From assembly GCA_005862285.1 (NCBI GenBank), contig SZXW01000002.1:1-64000 (forward strand): 64,000 nt of DNA. Direction: 5' to 3'. The position numbers and the translations under genes were made by a program. The notes beneath the pieces were generated by a model. The model was given only the letters and a program-made list of their open reading frames with translations, was not told the origin of the DNA and ran no database searches. Below are positions 8,444 to 18,084 of the stretch, piece by piece (the first letter of the stretch is position 1; each line of letters opens with the position of its first letter). Source of the DNA: Chlorobium sp. (GTDB lineage Bacteria; Bacteroidota; Chlorobiia; Chlorobiales; Chlorobiaceae).

Positions 8444-8791
8444 TTAATCGATAACGCTGCTGACAATCCGGGTGAATGCGGCCGGATCCTTTACGGCGAT
8501 CTCTGCAAGTGCTTTACGGTCGATTTCGACGTTCTTCTTGTTCATGGCACTGACAAGCTTCGAATATGTTGTGCCGTTCAGGCGTGCTGCGGCATTGATA
8601 CGCATGATCCATAGTGAACGGAAGGTGCGTTTCTTGGCCCGTCTGTCGCGGTAAGCATACTGTTCGGCTTTGTCGACAGCATGTTTGACGACGGTCAGAA
8701 CATTGCCGCGTGAACCCCAGAACCCTTTGGCTTTCTTTAAAATTCTCTTTCTCCGTGCCTTTGAGGCTACGGCATTATTGGCTTTAGGCAT
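8444..8791 (-). CDS. rplT: 50S ribosomal protein L20
   Basis: 115-residue L20, needed for early 50S assembly and in many bacteria the autorepressor of infC-rpmI-rplT. Diagnostic stretches: [40 protein letters not shown] and [16 protein letters not shown]. It follows rpmI by 26 nt in the standard order. Confidence 0.96.
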   Translation of the reverse strand: MPKANNAVASKARRKRILKKAKGFWGSRGNVLTVVKHAVDKAEQYAYRDRRAKKRTFRSLWIMRINAAARLNGTTYSKLVSAMNKKNVEIDRKALAEIAVKDPAAFTRIVSSVID

Positions 8792-8817
8792 TGCAGTGAA
8801 AAGTTAATGTTAAAAAT

Positions 8818-9012
8818 TTATGCAAGAATCATCCGCTTGATCTGTTTGGCTTTCGAGCCTTCAAGCAGAGTTGACTGGTGCAGACGGCGTGAACGTTTCC
8901 TGTTCTTTTTCTCAAGGTTATGTGAACCGTTCATCCGTTCGCGTTTGATCTTTCCAGATGCGGTTGCCTTGAAACGTTTTCTGGCACCGCGGTGTGATTT
9001 CATTTTAGGCAT
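8818..9012 (-). CDS. rpmI: 50S ribosomal protein L35
   Basis: 64-residue, highly basic L35 with the conserved MPKMKSHRGARKRFKATASG start and the C-terminal LEGSKAKQIKRMI. It sits between infC and rplT, 42 nt after infC, as in most bacteria. Confidence 0.95.
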   Translation of the reverse strand: MPKMKSHRGARKRFKATASGKIKRERMNGSHNLEKKNRKRSRRLHQSTLLEGSKAKQIKRMILA

Positions 9013-9054
9013 GATCGTCCTTTATGATATTTTGGTAATAAACTGAAACGGTAT

Positions 9055-9684
9055 TTACTCTTTAACTTCTTTGACTTCCTTTACTTCGGCTGGCGGAGCA
9101 ACGGGAGCGGCTGTCTTGGCCCTGATGCGGTCATAGGCATCGATTTTTTTCTTGTCAGGCTCGAAATAGACGAAAAGTTTCTTGCCCTCGAACTTCGGGT
9201 CGCCATCGCGGTTCCCGACAACGCTGAGGCGTTCCGTGAGGCGTTCGGCGAGTTCGAGCCCTTTATCCTTGTAGATGATCGAACGTCCGAGAAAGACGAT
9301 GGTTGCACGAACACGGTTTCCCTTGCGGAGGAACTCCTCCAGATGGGCCGTCTTGAAATCGAAGTCATGCTTGTCGGTGTTGGGATGGAACCGCAACTCC
9401 TTGAGAGTGGTCGTTTTCTGCTTCTTTTTCAGGTCCTTTTCCCTCTTGTCCATTTTATAGAGCAGCTTGCCGAGATTGTCGAACTTGCAGACCGGTGGCT
9501 GGGCGTTGGGCTGCACTTCGATCAGGTCCTGGTTTCTGTCTTCCGCAATCCGTCTCGCATCTATGGTTTTCATGACTTGCTGCGTGCCGTCCGGAAAAAT
9601 GATTCTCACTTCCGGAACACGAATCTGTTCATTGACCCTGTAGGTGAGTTTCGATTTTTGATCCGTACCCTTTTGTTTCTTCAT
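9055..9684 (-). CDS. infC: Translation initiation factor IF-3
   Basis: 209-residue IF-3, which keeps 30S subunits free and checks initiator-tRNA pairing. The N domain ([20 protein letters not shown], then [17 protein letters not shown]) is joined by a Lys-rich linker helix to the C domain ([30 protein letters not shown]). The start is ATG, not the unusual AUU known from enterobacteria. The C-terminus is extended beyond the normal end by an Ala/Pro stretch and a triple VKE repeat, encoded by near-identical codons that may slip. It lies 23 nt downstream of thrS. Confidence 0.95.
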   Translation of the reverse strand: MKKQKGTDQKSKLTYRVNEQIRVPEVRIIFPDGTQQVMKTIDARRIAEDRNQDLIEVQPNAQPPVCKFDNLGKLLYKMDKREKDLKKKQKTTTLKELRFHPNTDKHDFDFKTAHLEEFLRKGNRVRATIVFLGRSIIYKDKGLELAERLTERLSVVGNRDGDPKFEGKKLFVYFEPDKKKIDAYDRIRAKTAAPVAPPAEVKEVKEVKE

Positions 9685-9707
9685 GCGTCAAGGTTTGTTT
9701 TAGGTAG

Positions 9708-11726
9708 TCAGGTTCTTCCGGTTATTTCTTTCTGCAATTGTTCTATCATTCCATTCAAGCTGAAACGGCCGGCGTCACCGATACGATGGCGTCGAAGGGA
9801 AACTTCTCCGTTTTCCTGTTCTTTCTGTCCGACAACGATCATACATGGTATTTTGCCGACTTCGGCGTCCCTTATTTTTTTGCCCACTTTTTCACTCCTG
9901 ATGTCGATTTCCGTGCGGATTCCCGCTGCCAGCATCGCCTGGTGAACGGATTTAGCATAGTCGTGAATATCTTCAGCGATAGGCAGGACAATTGCCTGTA
10001 CCGGTGCGAGCCAGAGGGGGAAATTGCCGGCGGTATGCTCGATGAGCACGCCGATAAAACGCTCCATGGAACCGAACGGTGCCCTGTGGATCACAACCGG
10101 ACGGTGTTTCTGTCCGTCGCTGCCGACATAGGAAAGGTCGAAACGCTCGGGCATGACATAGTCTACCTGGACCGTGCCGAGCTGCCATTTCCTGTCGAGC
10201 GCATCACGAACGATAAAATCGATTTTCGGACCGTAAAAACTCGCTTCGCCGATGCCTATGAAATAGTCGATTCCCATACGGTCAGCAGCTTCCTTCACAT
10301 CTTTTTCGGCCTGTTCCCACACTTCCGGTGTTCCGCCATACTTGGCCTGGTTTGCAGGGTCATGCATGGACAGTCTTGTCTGGACACTGGAAAATCCGAG
10401 TGTCGAGAAGACATATTGTGTAAGGTCTATGGCGTTGCAGATCTCATCGACAAGCTGGTCGGGACGGCAGTAGATATGCGAGTCATCCTGCGTGAACCCT
10501 CGAGCGCGCACAAGGCCGTTCAGTTCTCCTGACTGCTCATGGCGGTATACGGTTCCGAATTCCGTCAGCCTTATCGGCAGGTCGCGGTAACTGCGGATCC
10601 TATTGCTGTATATGAGATGGTGATGCGGGCAGTTCATCGGTTTCAGAAGGTACTGCTCCTGAGAGCCATCCTCATCGTGGTAGGTAAGCGGAGGAAACTG
10701 CGAATCGCTGTAATACGGATAGTGCCCAGAACGTTTGTAGAGTTCTATATTGCCGATATGCGGAGTGTAAACCGGCAGGTAACCCCGTTTGCGCTGCTCT
10801 TCCTTCAGGAAGGATTCGAGCTCGTTGCGGATGATGGCGCCTTTCGGCAGCCATATCGGCAGACCGCTTCCCACTTCCGGGGTGAGCATGAACAGTTCGA
10901 GTTCCGCACCGAGTTTCCGGTGGTCCCTGCGTTTTGCCTCTTCTATTCTGGCTGCATACTCCTTCAGCAGTTTCTCGGACGGGAAAGCGATGCCGTAAAT
11001 GCGCTGCATGTTTTCCCTCGATGAATCGCCGCGCCAGAATGACGAGGAGATATTGGTGAGAAGCACCGCTTTCAGTTTCGATGTGGAAGTCAGATGCGGT
11101 CCGATGCAGAGGTCGGTGAATTTGTCCTGATGGTATAGAGAGACGGTATCGACCTGTTTCAGAGTGTCTTCGAGGATTTCAACCTTGTAAGGGTCCTGTC
11201 GGACGGTAGAGAAAAATTCTATCGCTGCATCTCTCGGCATTTCCTCCCTTGTGATCGTGATATCCCGTCTGCCAATTTCAAGCATTCTTTCTTCTATCTG
11301 GCGAAGATCGGGTTCCCTGAACCGGTGCGGGGAAGCGATATCATAATAGAATCCCTGATCGATGGCCGGACCGGCGCCGAATCTGCTTCCGGGAAAAAGC
11401 TCCTCTACAGCCTGTGCCATGATATGGCTCGCGCTGTGCCAGAACACATTTTTCCCTTCAGGGGAATCAAAAGTCAGTATCTCTATTGCAGCATCGGCAG
11501 TCAAAGGCATGCCGAGATCGACTGCTTTTCCGTCGACTTTCAGCGCGAGGGCATCCTGTGCAAGTTTGCGTCCGATTGAGAGTGCGATATCGAGTCCTGT
11601 GCTTCCTGACGGGAAAGACCTGATTGTCCCGTCGGGCAGGGTAATGGCTATCATAGCCGGATTTTCCTGATGGTCAGACATTTCGTTATTCTGTCGTTTC
11701 ACATTCTGCGAATCATGGTTTTTCAC
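9708..11726 (-). CDS. thrS: Threonyl-tRNA synthetase
   Basis: 672-residue class II synthetase charging tRNA-Thr. Domain order: TGS (residues ~25-85), the editing domain with the HSASHIMAQAVEELFP motif, the catalytic core (PMNCPHHHLIYSNRIRSYRD with the zinc-binding Cys/His set, motif 2 FGTVYRHEQSGELNGLVRAR, motif 3 VIHRAPFGSMERFIGVLIE) and the anticodon-binding domain. Three Met starts are possible (11726, 11681, 11654); MIAITLPDGT at 11654 matches the usual TGS beginning, so the first 24 residues are uncertain. The 135 nt upstream, up to bchZ, hold no T-box that I can recognise. Confidence 0.95.
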   Translation of the reverse strand: MKNHDSQNVKRQNNEMSDHQENPAMIAITLPDGTIRSFPSGSTGLDIALSIGRKLAQDALALKVDGKAVDLGMPLTADAAIEILTFDSPEGKNVFWHSASHIMAQAVEELFPGSRFGAGPAIDQGFYYDIASPHRFREPDLRQIEERMLEIGRRDITITREEMPRDAAIEFFSTVRQDPYKVEILEDTLKQVDTVSLYHQDKFTDLCIGPHLTSTSKLKAVLLTNISSSFWRGDSSRENMQRIYGIAFPSEKLLKEYAARIEEAKRRDHRKLGAELELFMLTPEVGSGLPIWLPKGAIIRNELESFLKEEQRKRGYLPVYTPHIGNIELYKRSGHYPYYSDSQFPPLTYHDEDGSQEQYLLKPMNCPHHHLIYSNRIRSYRDLPIRLTEFGTVYRHEQSGELNGLVRARGFTQDDSHIYCRPDQLVDEICNAIDLTQYVFSTLGFSSVQTRLSMHDPANQAKYGGTPEVWEQAEKDVKEAADRMGIDYFIGIGEASFYGPKIDFIVRDALDRKWQLGTVQVDYVMPERFDLSYVGSDGQKHRPVVIHRAPFGSMERFIGVLIEHTAGNFPLWLAPVQAIVLPIAEDIHDYAKSVHQAMLAAGIRTEIDIRSEKVGKKIRDAEVGKIPCMIVVGQKEQENGEVSLRRHRIGDAGRFSLNGMIEQLQKEITGRT

Positions 11727-11861
11727 CGGTTCGCAGAAAAATTCAAATCAGCCTCTTTTCGTTAGTCATTTCCGTCCGGGGGGGCTGACCAGTTTCAAAC
11801 TGCTTTCCCCATTGACGGAGTGAAGAACCTGACAATACAAAAAAAACCCAAAATATCCAAA

Positions 11862-13271
11862 TCAGTTCAGCATTTGCAGAATGTCAGGCGTGATGGTTTC
11901 CCTGCCCTGTTTCCGGGCGAGCAGTTCGGCTTTCTTTTTCAGTTCCCTTCCAAACGATATCTGGCTGATGAAAGGAGCTTTTCTGACAATTTCATTCAGT
12001 ACCGCATTGGCTTCGCTGCTCCAGGTAATCTTGGCTCCGGTATCCTGCTGCACGCTGGCGCGACTGTTGATCGGAAGGAAGTTGAAAAGCATGTCGTACA
12101 GTGCATTGACAATTTCCTGGATAAGATAGATGGCGCCTGAATGCCCCATGAAGGGCGTTCCGAGGGCCCTGCGCACGATCGGTCCTGGAAAGCCTGCCGG
12201 AACGAAGCGGGTTTTTGCATCGAGTTCCGCAAGGCAGATCTTGTCGACGATCCTGCCGAAAAGGAACTGGGGCTGCTTCTGCTGGATTTCGTTCCTGACG
12301 ACCGTATTGTCGGCCTCGGAGGAATCGAAACTGAAGAGGCACTGCATGCCCATTTCACCGCCGAGAAATTTTTCCAGCCCGCGAGCATAGGTTTTCGATG
12401 CAGCCACTCCGAAACGAATGGTCGGAAACCATTCCGCCTGCGGGCCGCGCCAGAGGTCCCAAAGGGGCTTAAGTGTAGTTTTCTTCTCATGCTTCAGGAA
12501 CAGTGCGGCTTTTTCCTCGGTATGCAGCAATGTTCCCAGTCCGAGAATGAACTCTTTTGTTTCCTCTAATCCGAAAGGGGCCTGGAGTACCGGTCGTCCC
12601 AGCGATTCTGCAAGAGTGCTGCCGAATTCATGATAAAGAAGCACGATGACATCGGAGTTTTTCAGTGCCGATATATCATGAAGAGAGCTGTCAATGGGAT
12701 AGATATGATGAACAGAGCCTCCTGCGCCTTCAATAAGCCTCCTGATCTCGAAGAGATCGGAAGGGCTGTTGAAGCATCCATAGGTAGGACCGATAATGCT
12801 TACAGTTCCCGGTTTCACTGAAGCGGTTTTTCCATCGTCGAACTGTTCAAAAAGCCACTGCAGTGCCCGGTCGCGCCCCTGCCATTCGTTCTGGCCGAGG
12901 GAGTTGGACGGGAAAAAACGGATATCGGGGTACTTCATTTTCAGCATGCCTTCATGATCGCTGCCGATCATTTCGCTTTCGGCACTCGATACGAGAATAA
13001 GCTGTTTCCCCGGTTCCCGGAGCTTTTCAATGGTGGCACTGACTACTTCGGAACTTCCTGATGAGGCGATTTCCTTTTCGGTAAGGCTCGTGGGAGTGAA
13101 ATTCTCAAGGTAGGGCACGGCGTCGGTATAATCCATGACAGCAACCCCGACAAGGTTATAGCATCCGACCGGAGCATCCGCTATGACGTGGACATCCTTC
13201 AGTGAGCAGAAAGTATTGACGGCAGCCCAGTAGGCGCTTGCGGTTGATTCATCGCGGATGGTTTTTCCCAT
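11862..13271 (-). CDS. bchZ: Chlorophyllide a reductase subunit Z
   Basis: 469-residue BchZ of the nitrogenase-like chlorophyllide a reductase (BchXYZ), which reduces the C7-C8 bond on the route to bacteriochlorophyll a. Family signatures: YWAAVNTFCSLKDVHVIADA, PVGCYNL with a cluster-ligand Cys, YTDAVPYLENFTPTSLTEKE, SSAESEMIG, GPTYGCFNSPSDLFEIRRLI and the C-terminal IVRRALGTPFMGHSGAIYL. It acts with BchY and the iron protein BchX, neither of which is in the window. It starts 37 nt after the NagZ-like gene. This is the best single indicator that the organism makes bacteriochlorophyll. Confidence 0.93.
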   Translation of the reverse strand: MGKTIRDESTASAYWAAVNTFCSLKDVHVIADAPVGCYNLVGVAVMDYTDAVPYLENFTPTSLTEKEIASSGSSEVVSATIEKLREPGKQLILVSSAESEMIGSDHEGMLKMKYPDIRFFPSNSLGQNEWQGRDRALQWLFEQFDDGKTASVKPGTVSIIGPTYGCFNSPSDLFEIRRLIEGAGGSVHHIYPIDSSLHDISALKNSDVIVLLYHEFGSTLAESLGRPVLQAPFGLEETKEFILGLGTLLHTEEKAALFLKHEKKTTLKPLWDLWRGPQAEWFPTIRFGVAASKTYARGLEKFLGGEMGMQCLFSFDSSEADNTVVRNEIQQKQPQFLFGRIVDKICLAELDAKTRFVPAGFPGPIVRRALGTPFMGHSGAIYLIQEIVNALYDMLFNFLPINSRASVQQDTGAKITWSSEANAVLNEIVRKAPFISQISFGRELKKKAELLARKQGRETITPDILQMLN

Positions 13272-13308
13272 AATCGAAGTAAGGTTGCTGATAGCAGGAA
13301 TACATTAT

Positions 13309-15057
13309 TCAACGGCTGTATGACTGAAGCGATACAGGCAGCAGCCCCTGAGGTTTGAGTTCGCCCCTGAGCGCATCCACGGCCAGCCCTTCACTTGTTT
13401 CATGCGAGGAGTATGTACAGAGGTATGTTGTAATTTCCGGGAAATAGTTGATCAGATAAGGTGTCCCGAGAGAGATGAAAATAAGCGGTTTTTTCGAAGT
13501 AAAGCCTGACAGTGAATGGACGAACGACTGCTGTTTTTCAGTGAGTTTCAGTGTGCCGGAACCGGAAAGCGCCTGGACGTAAGAGGTAATGATGACCGCG
13601 GATGATCTGCTTGCGAGGTCGTAGGCTGATGCATAGCCGGATGAGTCGGTTTCGGGATCGATGCGGATATGAGTGACAGGATAGAAGCGATCAAGGTTTT
13701 TCATATACTCGGCGCCGGTCTCGCTGTTCTTTTTATCCTGGAGAATAATGTTCAGGACTGCGCCGGATGTCGATGAAGGCCATAACGGCAGATAGTTGTT
13801 TGCATCTCTGACGATTGTAATGGCGCGGGATGCTATTTTTTTTGCAAGTTCGCGATGGGATTCGGGGCTTTCCTCTGCAACAACCCGGTTCAGATCGACA
13901 AGCTTTCTGCTGTTTCGGTCGAGCCAGGCTTTTGCCTGAAGGATTCTCCGGACGGAATTGTTGATCTGGTCGATCGCTATCGTACCTTCTTCGACAGCTT
14001 TCACGATCGAGCTGTGAGCGAGTTCCGGATCGGGAGAAAACAGGAGCAGATCGTTTCCCGCCTTCACTGCCTTGACGGAAATTTCCGCGACGTTACTGCC
14101 ATTGTATAGGGCTTTCATGTTCAGCGCATCGGTGATGATCAGTCCCTTGAAACCGAGTTCCTTCCGGAGCAGACCGGAGACGATCTCCCTCGATATGGAA
14201 GCCGGGTCCATGTTTCCAGTCAGTTTCGGGACAGCGAGATGGCCTATCATGACGCTTATGACGCCCTGGTCGATTGCTGCTTTGAAGGGTTTGAGCTCAT
14301 ATTCATCAAGTCGTTTCCGGTCTGCCTGCAGGACCGGCAGGGCTATGTGACTGTCGACGGTAACGTCTCCGTGGCCGGGAAAATGTTTTGCCGTGGCTAT
14401 CACTCCGTTCGATTGCAGTCCTTCGATGATCGCATTCGACATGGTAGTCGTCAGTGTAACATCGTCACCGAAAGAGCGGGTGTTGATGATAGGGTTCAGC
14501 GGATTGCTGTTCAGATCGACGGTAGGGGCATAGTTGTAGTTCAGTCCGACAGACCTTGCTTCCTGTGCGATATACTTTGCCATGTCTGCAGCAAGCTGAG
14601 GGTCCCGGGCTGCAGCGACAGCCATGTTCGGGGGAAATTGTGTGGCTCCCGTCAACCTCATGGCAAGCCCTCGTTCCATATCCGCGCTCATGAGCAGCGG
14701 TCTGGAAGCCAGCGACTGGAAGTGGTTCGCGAGCATCGCTGCGCTGAAAGCATCTCCCTTGAGGAACATTATGCCTCCGACCTTGCCTTCCTGAACAAGA
14801 CGGCTGAGAAGCTTGTAACTTTTATCCTCGTTACCGTTATACCGCCCTTCGATCTGGGCGACGAGCATCTGTCCGACTTTTTCAGACAGCGTCATCGTTT
14901 TAAGAGTTTCCTCGATGCGGGAAGTGGAGTTGGCGAAAATCTGCTGTGCCTGCCAGCTTTTAGCGGCCGGTACAGGTGCAGCAGTTGCCGCTGCATAAGC
15001 CGGCAGCAGCAGCAATATCAGATACAGAAGTGCTAAAAAAGAGCATGTTTTTTTCAT
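13309..15057 (-). CDS. Exported NagZ-like GH3 beta-N-acetylhexosaminidase
   Basis: 582-residue glycoside hydrolase family 3 protein with an N-terminal signal peptide (MKKTCSFLALLYLILLLLPA). The NagZ-type active site is present: KHFPGHGDVTVDSH at 224-237, carrying the His/Asp general acid-base pair, and the nucleophile Asp310 in IITDALNMKAL. NagZ removes N-acetylglucosamine from peptidoglycan fragments. Classic NagZ is cytoplasmic and about 340 residues; this one is exported and has an extra C-terminal domain of about 200 residues (GH3-C-like), a layout known from Gram-negative relatives. A periplasmic wall-recycling role is inferred. Confidence 0.88.
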   Translation of the reverse strand: MKKTCSFLALLYLILLLLPAYAAATAAPVPAAKSWQAQQIFANSTSRIEETLKTMTLSEKVGQMLVAQIEGRYNGNEDKSYKLLSRLVQEGKVGGIMFLKGDAFSAAMLANHFQSLASRPLLMSADMERGLAMRLTGATQFPPNMAVAAARDPQLAADMAKYIAQEARSVGLNYNYAPTVDLNSNPLNPIINTRSFGDDVTLTTTMSNAIIEGLQSNGVIATAKHFPGHGDVTVDSHIALPVLQADRKRLDEYELKPFKAAIDQGVISVMIGHLAVPKLTGNMDPASISREIVSGLLRKELGFKGLIITDALNMKALYNGSNVAEISVKAVKAGNDLLLFSPDPELAHSSIVKAVEEGTIAIDQINNSVRRILQAKAWLDRNSRKLVDLNRVVAEESPESHRELAKKIASRAITIVRDANNYLPLWPSSTSGAVLNIILQDKKNSETGAEYMKNLDRFYPVTHIRIDPETDSSGYASAYDLASRSSAVIITSYVQALSGSGTLKLTEKQQSFVHSLSGFTSKKPLIFISLGTPYLINYFPEITTYLCTYSSHETSEGLAVDALRGELKPQGLLPVSLQSYSR

Positions 15058-15384
15058 CTGGTCTCTTGTCTTTCTCGGTGAATGTTGAAATGGATAAGCA
15101 TACGTGCCCGAGGTCTCTTGTTGATCAATGGATACTTTTTCAGGCAGTACCTGTAATCGACGAACTTCAAACCACCGATAAATAGCATTATATTCTGCAG
15201 GAAATGTAAAAAAAATCCTGCAAACCCGATCAACCGGCTCAAAAAATGCTTTTTATGAAGCGAGAGGCCGGATTCGGGACTTATTGATTTATCTTTATAT
15301 AACAGGATTTGACGGTGCAAGGTTTCCCGCATTACATCAGACCGTCAGTCATGTTTGTTAGACTCGATATCTTATTGGTTCAGA
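15058..15384. other. Intergenic stretch, no gene recognised
   Basis: About 330 nt between the NagZ-like gene and the deaminase. A 92-codon minus-strand frame (15054-15332) crosses it but overlaps the NagZ-like start, has no family resemblance and no ribosome-binding site. It probably holds the promoter of the NagZ-like gene; no strong hairpin or repeat was seen. Confidence 0.5.
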
Positions 15385-15972
15385 TTAATCGCGTTCACAC
15401 CGCGCATTGTAAAGTATTCCTCCTTCCGAGGTATAGGATTCAAGGACTTTGACAGCCTCTTCCCGTAAGATGCCGGCAACGACCTCGATACCCCTTTTTT
15501 CAAGCTCTTCAACCCACTTCTCCGGTTTCGGTCCCTCGTCAAAACCTGCTGCAACGGCATCTTCTGTAAGTGCACCGCATACGAGGCTGGTTATTCCTGA
15601 CCAGACTACCGCCCCGAAACACATGGCGCAAGGTTCAGAAGATGTGACCAGTTCGTATCCGGAATTACCGGACCGGAACAGGCTGAACGAAGAGAGCCGG
15701 TGCTCGGCGATGGCCAGCGCTACCATCTCGGCATGGGCATGCGAGCAGTTGCTTCGGACAACAAGGTTCATGCCGATCGCTTCAAGTCTGCCAGATGAAC
15801 GATCGAAAACAGCCGCCCCGAAAGGTCCTCCTGTTTTATGGCTAATGTTGAGTCCGGCAAGTTCGATCGCAAGTCTCATGCGGTCATAACCGGAAAAGCA
15901 AGTGCCATAAGTTTCTTCTGCAAAATCCTTTGCCCAGCCGGGCAGGATCAGTTCAGGGTCAAACAGCTCCAT
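15385..15972 (-). CDS. Nucleoside/guanine deaminase-like zinc enzyme (CDA fold)
   Basis: 195-residue member of the cytidine/deoxycytidylate deaminase superfamily. The zinc site is complete: HAEMVAL near residue 79 (His ligand, catalytic Glu) and SSEPCAMCFGAVVWSGI near residue 112 (two Cys ligands). GGPFGAAVFD and the arrangement around PCAMC resemble guanine deaminase and related nucleoside deaminases more than TadA. The physiological base is not certain. It lies 45 nt upstream of nothing obviously related; the HNH gene upstream is on the same strand. Confidence 0.8.
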   Translation of the reverse strand: MELFDPELILPGWAKDFAEETYGTCFSGYDRMRLAIELAGLNISHKTGGPFGAAVFDRSSGRLEAIGMNLVVRSNCSHAHAEMVALAIAEHRLSSFSLFRSGNSGYELVTSSEPCAMCFGAVVWSGITSLVCGALTEDAVAAGFDEGPKPEKWVEELEKRGIEVVAGILREEAVKVLESYTSEGGILYNARCERD

Positions 15973-16017
15973 CCATCAGATTCCATGATAACACTTATCG
16001 ATGCCAAGGGAACAGCT

Positions 16018-16533
16018 TCAGCTCATGTAAAGATAAGGTTTCCAGTCTTCCTTTACCAGCGGAGAAAGGTACTGGGTGAACAAGATCAGGTGGTTTGGTT
16101 TTATCGGCTGCTTCAAAAGCAGCATACCTGCTTCACGAGGGGTTCTGTCACCTTTTACGGCATTGCAGCGGGGACATGCGGTAATAAGGTTTTCCCACGT
16201 GGATTCCCCGCCCCTTGAACGCGGAAGGATATGATCGATAGTCATTGGAGTTCCTGTTTTACCGCAATACTGGCATCGAAAATTGTCTCTCAGGAAAATG
16301 TTTTTGCGGTTGAGCATGATTCTCCTGAAAGGTATTCTCACGAAAACGGATAGCCTGACAATAGTAGGAAGGGGATAAGTGCGGGAAAACGTACGGACGA
16401 CCCTTTCAGGGTGATGGGCAACCGGCACGGCTTTCCCGCCGAAAAGTAAAACAAGGGCTTTTTGTGCGTTACAAACAGTTAAGGGTTCATAGCTGCTGTT
16501 CAGTACCAGAACTTTCGAACGTTGCAACGGCAT
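16018..16533 (-). CDS. HNH endonuclease family protein
   Basis: 171 residues with a C-terminal HNH nuclease domain. [16 protein letters not shown] gives the first zinc Cxx[20 protein letters not shown] gives the catalytic DH and the Asn, and [16 protein letters not shown] gives the second CxxC. The N-terminal ~70 residues ([20 protein letters not shown]) are typical of a widespread chromosomal HNH family of unknown substrate, often near core genes rather than in phages. There is no methyltransferase beside it, so a restriction role is not supported. Confidence 0.88.
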   Translation of the reverse strand: MPLQRSKVLVLNSSYEPLTVCNAQKALVLLFGGKAVPVAHHPERVVRTFSRTYPLPTIVRLSVFVRIPFRRIMLNRKNIFLRDNFRCQYCGKTGTPMTIDHILPRSRGGESTWENLITACPRCNAVKGDRTPREAGMLLLKQPIKPNHLILFTQYLSPLVKEDWKPYLYMS

Positions 16534-16626
16534 ATTCCGGAGTTTTTTTTAAGTATAAGAGCTTTGTTTCAGTTCCCACAATCAGCAATGTTAAACTTTT
16601 GTTAATTTTATTAAGGTATCGTGCCG

Positions 16627-18084
16627 TTATATGCAGCAGATATTGAGCTGCCTTGACGCCTGCGCTTCATCGAGGCGCTTTACCGGTGTCGTTAAAGGGG
16701 CGGAAAGCACCAGAGCCGGATCCGATGCAGCTTCGTCAGCGATCCTGTTCAGCACTTCGGCAAAAGTATCGAGCGTCTCCTTCGATTCCGTTTCGGTCGG
16801 TTCGATCATCAGTGCTTCGCTGACGATGAGCGGGAAATAGATGGTCGGAGCATGGAAACCGTAATCGAGAAGCCTCTTGGCCATGTCGAGGGTTCTTACA
16901 CCGTGCGCTTTTTTCTGCCTGTCACCCGAGAGGCAGAACTCGTGCATGACCGGCTTCGGGTAGGGAAGATCAAACTTTTCGCCAAGCAGGCTGAGGAGGT
17001 AGTTGGCGTTGATGACCGCGTTTTCGGAAACCATGCGCAGTCCATCGGCTCCGAGCATCCTGATATAGGTATAAGCCCTGACCAGAACGCCAAAATTTCC
17101 GTAGAAATTCATCATCCTGCCAATACTTTCAGGGCAGTTGCAGGAAAGACTGTAAACGGCTCCTTTTTCGCTTTCCTTTTTTTCAACGACCGGGACGGGA
17201 AGAAAGGGTACCAGTTTTTCGCAGACACCCACCGGGCCGCTTCCAGGGCCACCCCCGCCATGCGGCGTTGAAAAGGTTTTATGCAGGTTGTAATGCACGA
17301 CATCGAAGCCCATGTCGCCCGGGCGGCTGATGCCGAGCAGCGCGTTCATGTTCGCGCCGTCCATATAGAGCAGGCTGCCGTTGTCGTGGACCATCCTGGC
17401 GATGCGGACGATATCCTTTTCGAAGACACCGATGGTGTTCGGATTGGTCAGCATGAGCGCGGCCACGTCCCCGTCGAGCTTTCGTGCAAGGTCATCGAGA
17501 TCGGTGCGTCCGTCAGCGTTGCTGGAAACGGAAATGATCTCGTAGCCTGCAAGCGCGGCGGAAGCCGGGTTGGTGCCGTGTGCGGAATCCACCACCAGCA
17601 GTTTCCGCCGTTTTGAGCCCATCGACTCATGATACTTCTTGATGAGCAGGATACCGGTAAGTTCCCCGTGTGCACCCGCTGCAGGCTGGAGTGTAACGGC
17701 AGCCATGCCTGCAATCTCCTTCAGCATTTCGGTCAGCTCGTACATGAGCTGAAGGGCGCCCTGGGTTGTTTCGGATGGCTGCAGGGGATGGAGCGTGCTG
17801 AAACCAGGAAGGCTGCAGGTATAGTCATTTATCTTGGGGTTGTATTTCATGGTGCAGCTGCCCAGAGGGTACATCCCCTTGTCGACATGAAAGTTCATGT
17901 TCGACAGGCGCACAAAATGACGGACAACCTCGCTTTCGGAAATTTCCGGCAGAGATGCCGGTTCGGAGCGGAGACAGTTAGAGGGCAGTATGGTATCCAG
18001 CGGTATATCGGGAATATCGTTTCCGGAAAGACAGTACCCTTTTCTGCCGCTTCTTGAAAGATCGAAAATCAGTTTCTCATTCAT
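16627..18084 (-). CDS. gcvPB: Glycine dehydrogenase (decarboxylating) subunit 2
   Basis: 485-residue PLP-dependent subunit of the two-subunit P protein in the glycine cleavage system, which decarboxylates glycine and passes aminomethyl to lipoyl-H protein. The cofactor site is [20 protein letters not shown], with Lys as the Schiff-base residue. [11 protein letters not shown] near the N-terminus, [12 protein letters not shown] and [13 protein letters not shown] are conserved. gcvPA, gcvT and gcvH are not in the window, so the gene stands alone here. Confidence 0.94.
   Translation of the reverse strand: MNEKLIFDLSRSGRKGYCLSGNDIPDIPLDTILPSNCLRSEPASLPEISESEVVRHFVRLSNMNFHVDKGMYPLGSCTMKYNPKINDYTCSLPGFSTLHPLQPSETTQGALQLMYELTEMLKEIAGMAAVTLQPAAGAHGELTGILLIKKYHESMGSKRRKLLVVDSAHGTNPASAALAGYEIISVSSNADGRTDLDDLARKLDGDVAALMLTNPNTIGVFEKDIVRIARMVHDNGSLLYMDGANMNALLGISRPGDMGFDVVHYNLHKTFSTPHGGGGPGSGPVGVCEKLVPFLPVPVVEKKESEKGAVYSLSCNCPESIGRMMNFYGNFGVLVRAYTYIRMLGADGLRMVSENAVINANYLLSLLGEKFDLPYPKPVMHEFCLSGDRQKKAHGVRTLDMAKRLLDYGFHAPTIYFPLIVSEALMIEPTETESKETLDTFAEVLNRIADEAASDPALVLSAPLTTPVKRLDEAQASRQLNICCI

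Noticed and set aside
9055-9684. Unusual IF-3 start codon as in enterobacteria
   Set aside because: The codon at 9682-9684 is a plain ATG on the minus strand.
11727-11861. T-box riboswitch controlling thrS
   Set aside because: No T-box TGGNACCGCG-type bulge or clear specifier loop was found; only a weak G-rich hairpin is present.
15054-15332. 92-codon minus-strand frame upstream of the NagZ-like gene
   Set aside because: Overlaps the NagZ-like start, no family pattern and no ribosome-binding site.
16018-16533. HNH nuclease as part of a mobile element or restriction system
   Set aside because: No methyltransferase, integrase or repeat beside it; the family is a common chromosomal HNH protein.
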